Assembly (NCBI GenBank): GCA_023386855.1 | Contig: JAEWIW010000335.1 | Span: 1 to 10,203 of the forward strand | DNA length: 10,203 nt | Source: Bacteroidota bacterium | GTDB lineage: Bacteria > Bacteroidota > Bacteroidia > Chitinophagales > Chitinophagaceae | Direction of reading: 5' to 3' | Shown here: in pieces, positions 7,475-10,203 of the stretch | Layout: every line of letters starts with the position of its first letter | How positions within the stretch are numbered: the first letter of the stretch is position 1 | Translations under genes and position numbers: made by a program | The notes under the pieces: generated by a model | What the model was told of the DNA's origin: nothing | The model's input: only the letters and a program-made list of their open reading frames with translations | The model's database searches: none

Positions 7475-9571
7475 ATGGCATTTTATTCCGAAGCGGCAAC
7501 ACGCAGCCTTACCGACCAGACAAAAAAATTTTTATCGGCCTCCTCTATCGATACCGGCGATTTGGAGACCTTACGAAACGTTTAGCGATTTCACGAATAC
7601 CGCTACTATATCAGCAACGATCCCATCATTGCAGACGAAGAGTTCGACAGGCTGTACAAGGCCTTAGAAAAACTTGAATCTTCTCACCCCGAACTGATCA
7701 CTCCAGATTCGCCCACACAGCGGGTGGCCACAACGCTGACAAAAGATTTCCCGACTGTTCCCCACCTGGTGCCCATGCTTTCACTTGAAAATTCCTATAA
7801 CCCTGGTGACCTTGTTGATTGGGATCGCAGGGCCAGGGAGATGTTGAAACTGGATTCAATTGAATATTGCATTGAACCCAAATTCGACGGGGCCAGCATT
7901 TCGTTGATCTATGAAGATGATCAACTGGTAAGAGGGGCAACGCGTGGAGATGGTGTACAGGGCGATGATATCACCACCAATATCAAACAGATCAGGTCGG
8001 TTCCTCTTTCGGCGGCGTTCAGCGAATATGGCATCCAGGTGGCCGAGATCCGCGGTGAAGTGTTGATGAACAAAAACAGTTTTAAAAAATACAATGATAA
8101 GCTGGCGGAACAGAATCTTCCACCACTGGCCAACCCGCGCAATGCCGCCGCAGGATCGCTGCGGATCAAGGACCCAAGGGAAGTGGCCAAAAGAAACCTT
8201 GAAGTGTTTTTATACCACCTGAGTTATTCCTCATTATTACCCGGCCAAAAAGAACCGGGGGCACTGCAATCGCATGGTAAAAGCCTGGAATTATTGCAGG
8301 ACCTGGGTTTCAGGGCACCCGAAAAAGAAAAGAAAGTGGTGAAGGGAATACAGGCCGTCATTGACCATTGCCAGGAATATGAATCCCTGCGCGATGAACT
8401 TCCCTATGAAATAGATGGCATGGTGATCAAGGTGAATGATGTTGAATTGCAGGAGCGGCTTGGCATGACCACCCATCACCCCCGCTGGGCAATCGCTTTT
8501 AAATTCAAGGCCCGGCAGGCCACCAGCATCTTAAGAAGCGTGGAATTCCAGGTGGGCCGAACCGGCTCCATAACACCGGTGGCTAAAATTGACGCGGTAC
8601 CTATTGGTGGTGTAACTGTTCGTTCCATTTCCCTATTCAATGAAGACGTGATCAGGGAAAAAGACCTGATGATCGGCGATACTGTGCTGGTGGAAAGAGC
8701 CGGTGATGTGATTCCATATATAGTCAAGCCCCTTGCAGAATTAAGAAAGGGTACGGAGCTGCCCATTCGTTTCCCTGCATGCTGTCCTGTTTGTAACAGC
8801 GAACTGATCAAGCTTGAAGAGGAAGCGGCATGGAGATGTGACAATGTTAACTGCCCCGCACAGGTAGTTGAACATATCATTCATTTTACCAGCAAGGATG
8901 CCATGGACATCAGGGGATTTGGTGATGCACTGGTAAGACGATTTTATGAATCCGGTTTCTTGAAGAATATTCCAGGCATCTACCAGCTTCCGTTTGAACA
9001 GATCCGCGGCCTGGAAGGCTTTGGTGAGAAAAGTATCACTAACCTGAAAGCCTCGATTGAACGTTCAAAGGACCAGCCATTGCACAGGCTGATCTTTGCG
9101 TTGGGTATTCGTTATGTTGGTGAAACCACGGCCAAGACCCTTGCCCATGCAGTGAATCATTTGTACGACCTTCAAAACATGACATTTGAATCGCTCCAGG
9201 AACTGGAGGACATCGGGCCAAAGGTGGCTAAAAGCGTATATGAATTTTTTCATAACGATGATAACCTTAGCATGCTCAAAGAACTTGAAGGGCTTGGCCT
9301 CACCCTTAAGAATGTAAAAAAGGATCATAAGGAAGATAATAATCTTGAGGGACTGACCTTTTTATTTACAGGAACTTTGCCTACCTTGAAACGAAGCGAC
9401 GCTGAGCAGATGGTGGAAGATCATGGCGGTAAGATCCTCAGCGGCGTCAGCAGCAAACTTGACTACCTCGTTGCTGGCGAAGACGCTGGCTCCAAACTTG
9501 AAAAAGCCAAAAAGATCGCATCCGTAAAGATCATTTCCGAGCAGGAATTCCTGAAGATCCTGCAGAAATAA
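7475..9571 (+). CDS. ligA: NAD+-dependent DNA ligase LigA, interrupted by an in-frame amber codon at codon 37
   Basis: Seals nicks in duplex DNA during replication and repair, using NAD+. From ATG 7475 the frame runs 698 codons to TAA, the normal LigA length, but codon 37 is TAG (7583-7585). Homology continues on both sides: ETLRNV before the stop, then RFHEYRYYISNDP (38-50), the domain Ia motif that contacts NMN, and LITPDSPTQRV. Then come the adenylation site EPKFDG with catalytic Lys136, GATRGDG, the OB fold, a Cys4 zinc finger (C437, C440, C455, C460), HhH repeats, and a BRCT domain (about 624-698). The first usable start after the TAG is GTG at 7724; the resulting 615-residue protein would lack domain Ia and should not react with NAD+. 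An automated caller may annotate only 7724-9571. No other damage is visible. Co-directional with the HNH-like gene 19 bases downstream. Confidence 0.9.
7583..7585 (+). other. In-frame amber (TAG) codon within ligA
   Basis: The frame reads Arg-Asn-Val-TAG-Arg-Phe-His. From my knowledge of LigA sequences in this phylum the position is usually an aliphatic residue, often Leu, so a one-base TTG to TAG change would explain it. The reading frame before and after is identical, so no indel is involved. The four genes with visible ends besides ligA, and ligA itself, end in TAA or TGA; none ends in TAG. Confidence 0.85.
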
Positions 9572-9590
9572 CCACCTTAAACCATTGGCT

Positions 9591-10151
9591 ATGATCAAAT
9601 CATTACAGGGTGAAGTTTGGAAGCCGCTTCAATTCCCCGGATGGAAAAACCTCCGAAAAAATTATGCTTTGTCTTCCCATGGCCGTATCGCCAGCTTTGC
9701 AGAAGAAATAGGCGATGGAAAAATCCTACATGGCTCACTCACTACCGGGTACAGGACACTAAACCTTCACAGGCCCGGCAATAATGGAACCCTGTATGTT
9801 CATCGTGAAATTGCACGCCTGTTCGTTAAGAGGCCTTCGTCGAGGCATAAGTTTGTGATTCACCTGAACCATGACAAGCTCGACAATTCTGCGCGTAACC
9901 TTGCCTGGGTAACGCTCGATGAAATGATCGCGCACCAGCAGGATAGTCCTGCTAAACTGGCCTATAAAAAAATCCAGTCGAAAAAGAAAGCGGGCATCAA
10001 GCTCGATGAGAAAGCAGTGAAGCTGATCAAGAAAACACTGCAGGATAAAAAAAGAACGCTGACCATTCGCAAGCTGGCCGAAAAATTCGGTGTCAGTGAA
10101 ATGACCCTTTACCGCATCAAAAGTGGTGAGAACTGGGCGGGTGTTAAATAA
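9591..10151 (+). CDS. Small NUMOD4-like/HNH-like protein with C-terminal helix-turn-helix
   Basis: 186 residues from ATG 9591. A TTG two codons upstream (9585) is in frame but less likely as start. The N-terminal stretch (about 8-36: VWKPLQFPGW, YALSSHGRIASF) resembles the NUMOD4 motif of homing endonucleases. The middle (about 69-108) follows the HNH_3 pattern: VHREIARLF with His71, then IHLNHDKLDN with His94, Asp95 and Asn99, then NLAWVT with Asn103. A Lys-rich linker leads to a helix-turn-helix at about 157-182 (IRKLAEKFGVSEMTLYRIKS, then GENW). The architecture matches HNH homing endonucleases such as those in phage introns, but here the gene is free-standing, in no intron or intein, directly behind ligA and closed by its own terminator. 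It is probably a DNA-binding protein. Whether it still cuts DNA cannot be told from sequence. Codon use looks like that of its neighbours, so recent transfer is not evident. Confidence 0.8.
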   Translation: MIKSLQGEVWKPLQFPGWKNLRKNYALSSHGRIASFAEEIGDGKILHGSLTTGYRTLNLHRPGNNGTLYVHREIARLFVKRPSSRHKFVIHLNHDKLDNSARNLAWVTLDEMIAHQQDSPAKLAYKKIQSKKKAGIKLDEKAVKLIKKTLQDKKRTLTIRKLAEKFGVSEMTLYRIKSGENWAGVK

Positions 10152-10165
10152 TCAATATTGAAATG

Positions 10166-10203
10166 AAGCGGCAGCAGTATGATGGTACTGCTACCGCTTT
10201 TTT
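10166..10203 (+). terminator. Intrinsic terminator after the ligA-HNH unit
   Basis: AAGCGGCAGCAGTA (10166-10179) pairs with TACTGCTACCGCTT (10186-10199) at 13 of 14 positions across a 6-base loop. A run of Ts (10198-10203) continues to the window edge. It starts 15 bases after the stop of the HNH-like gene. No terminator is seen between ligA and that gene, which supports one two-gene transcript. Confidence 0.85.

Noticed and set aside
7522..7533. A7T5 run in early ligA as a programmed slippage site
   Set aside because: The amber codon and the downstream LigA sequence are in the same frame as the start, so a single slip would not bypass the stop and rejoin the correct frame. The run simply encodes Lys-Lys-Phe-Leu.
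8476..8880. 134-codon open frame on the minus strand antisense to ligA
   Set aside because: It lies opposite the OB-fold and zinc-finger coding region, and its translation is low-complexity and Ser/Thr-rich. It is a shadow.
7724..9571. GTG at 7724 as the real start of ligA
   Set aside because: The same frame upstream (7475-7723) encodes clear LigA domain Ia sequence, including RFHEYRYY and LITPDSPTQRV. The true gene therefore begins near 7475, and 7724 is only the first possible start after the amber codon.

Overview
The window looks like a chromosomal piece of a Bacteroidota genome, probably of the Chitinophagaceae type (family-level placement is inference). It carries a SusC/SusD pair, surface lipoproteins with a Cys followed by charged residues, and AT-rich start regions without Shine-Dalgarno sequences. 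No tRNA, rRNA, CRISPR array, insertion sequence or phage gene was seen. No gap between genes exceeds 170 bases.

Minus strand, read from 7306 down to 1: a compact starch/alpha-glucan utilisation locus in the order susC (TonB-dependent outer-membrane porin), susD (glycan-binding lipoprotein lid), susE (surface glycan-binding lipoprotein with two tandem C-terminal domains) and a secreted GH13 alpha-amylase-family enzyme that runs off the left edge. SusE and SusD would capture alpha-glucan at the cell surface, the amylase would cut it, and SusC with SusD would import the oligosaccharides. susC, susD and susE are separated by 18 and 43 bases and look like one transcript. A 14-bp perfect hairpin separates susE from the amylase gene and may set a different expression level for it.

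The 168-base divergent region (7307-7474) is rich in symmetry. It holds two oppositely oriented copies of TGTACTTAYTACA ahead of susC, a 10-bp palindrome and a 7-bp-arm inverted repeat. These are candidate operators or RNA hairpins.

Plus strand, 7475-10151: ligA, the NAD+-dependent DNA ligase, followed after 19 bases by a small NUMOD4-like/HNH-like protein with a C-terminal helix-turn-helix, then a strong intrinsic terminator. The most surprising feature is an in-frame amber codon (TAG, 7583-7585) at codon 37 of ligA. It lies just before the domain Ia motif needed for NAD+ binding, while the rest of this normally essential gene is intact. It is a sequencing or assembly error, a fresh nonsense mutation, or a suppressed/recoded stop; the sequence alone does not decide.
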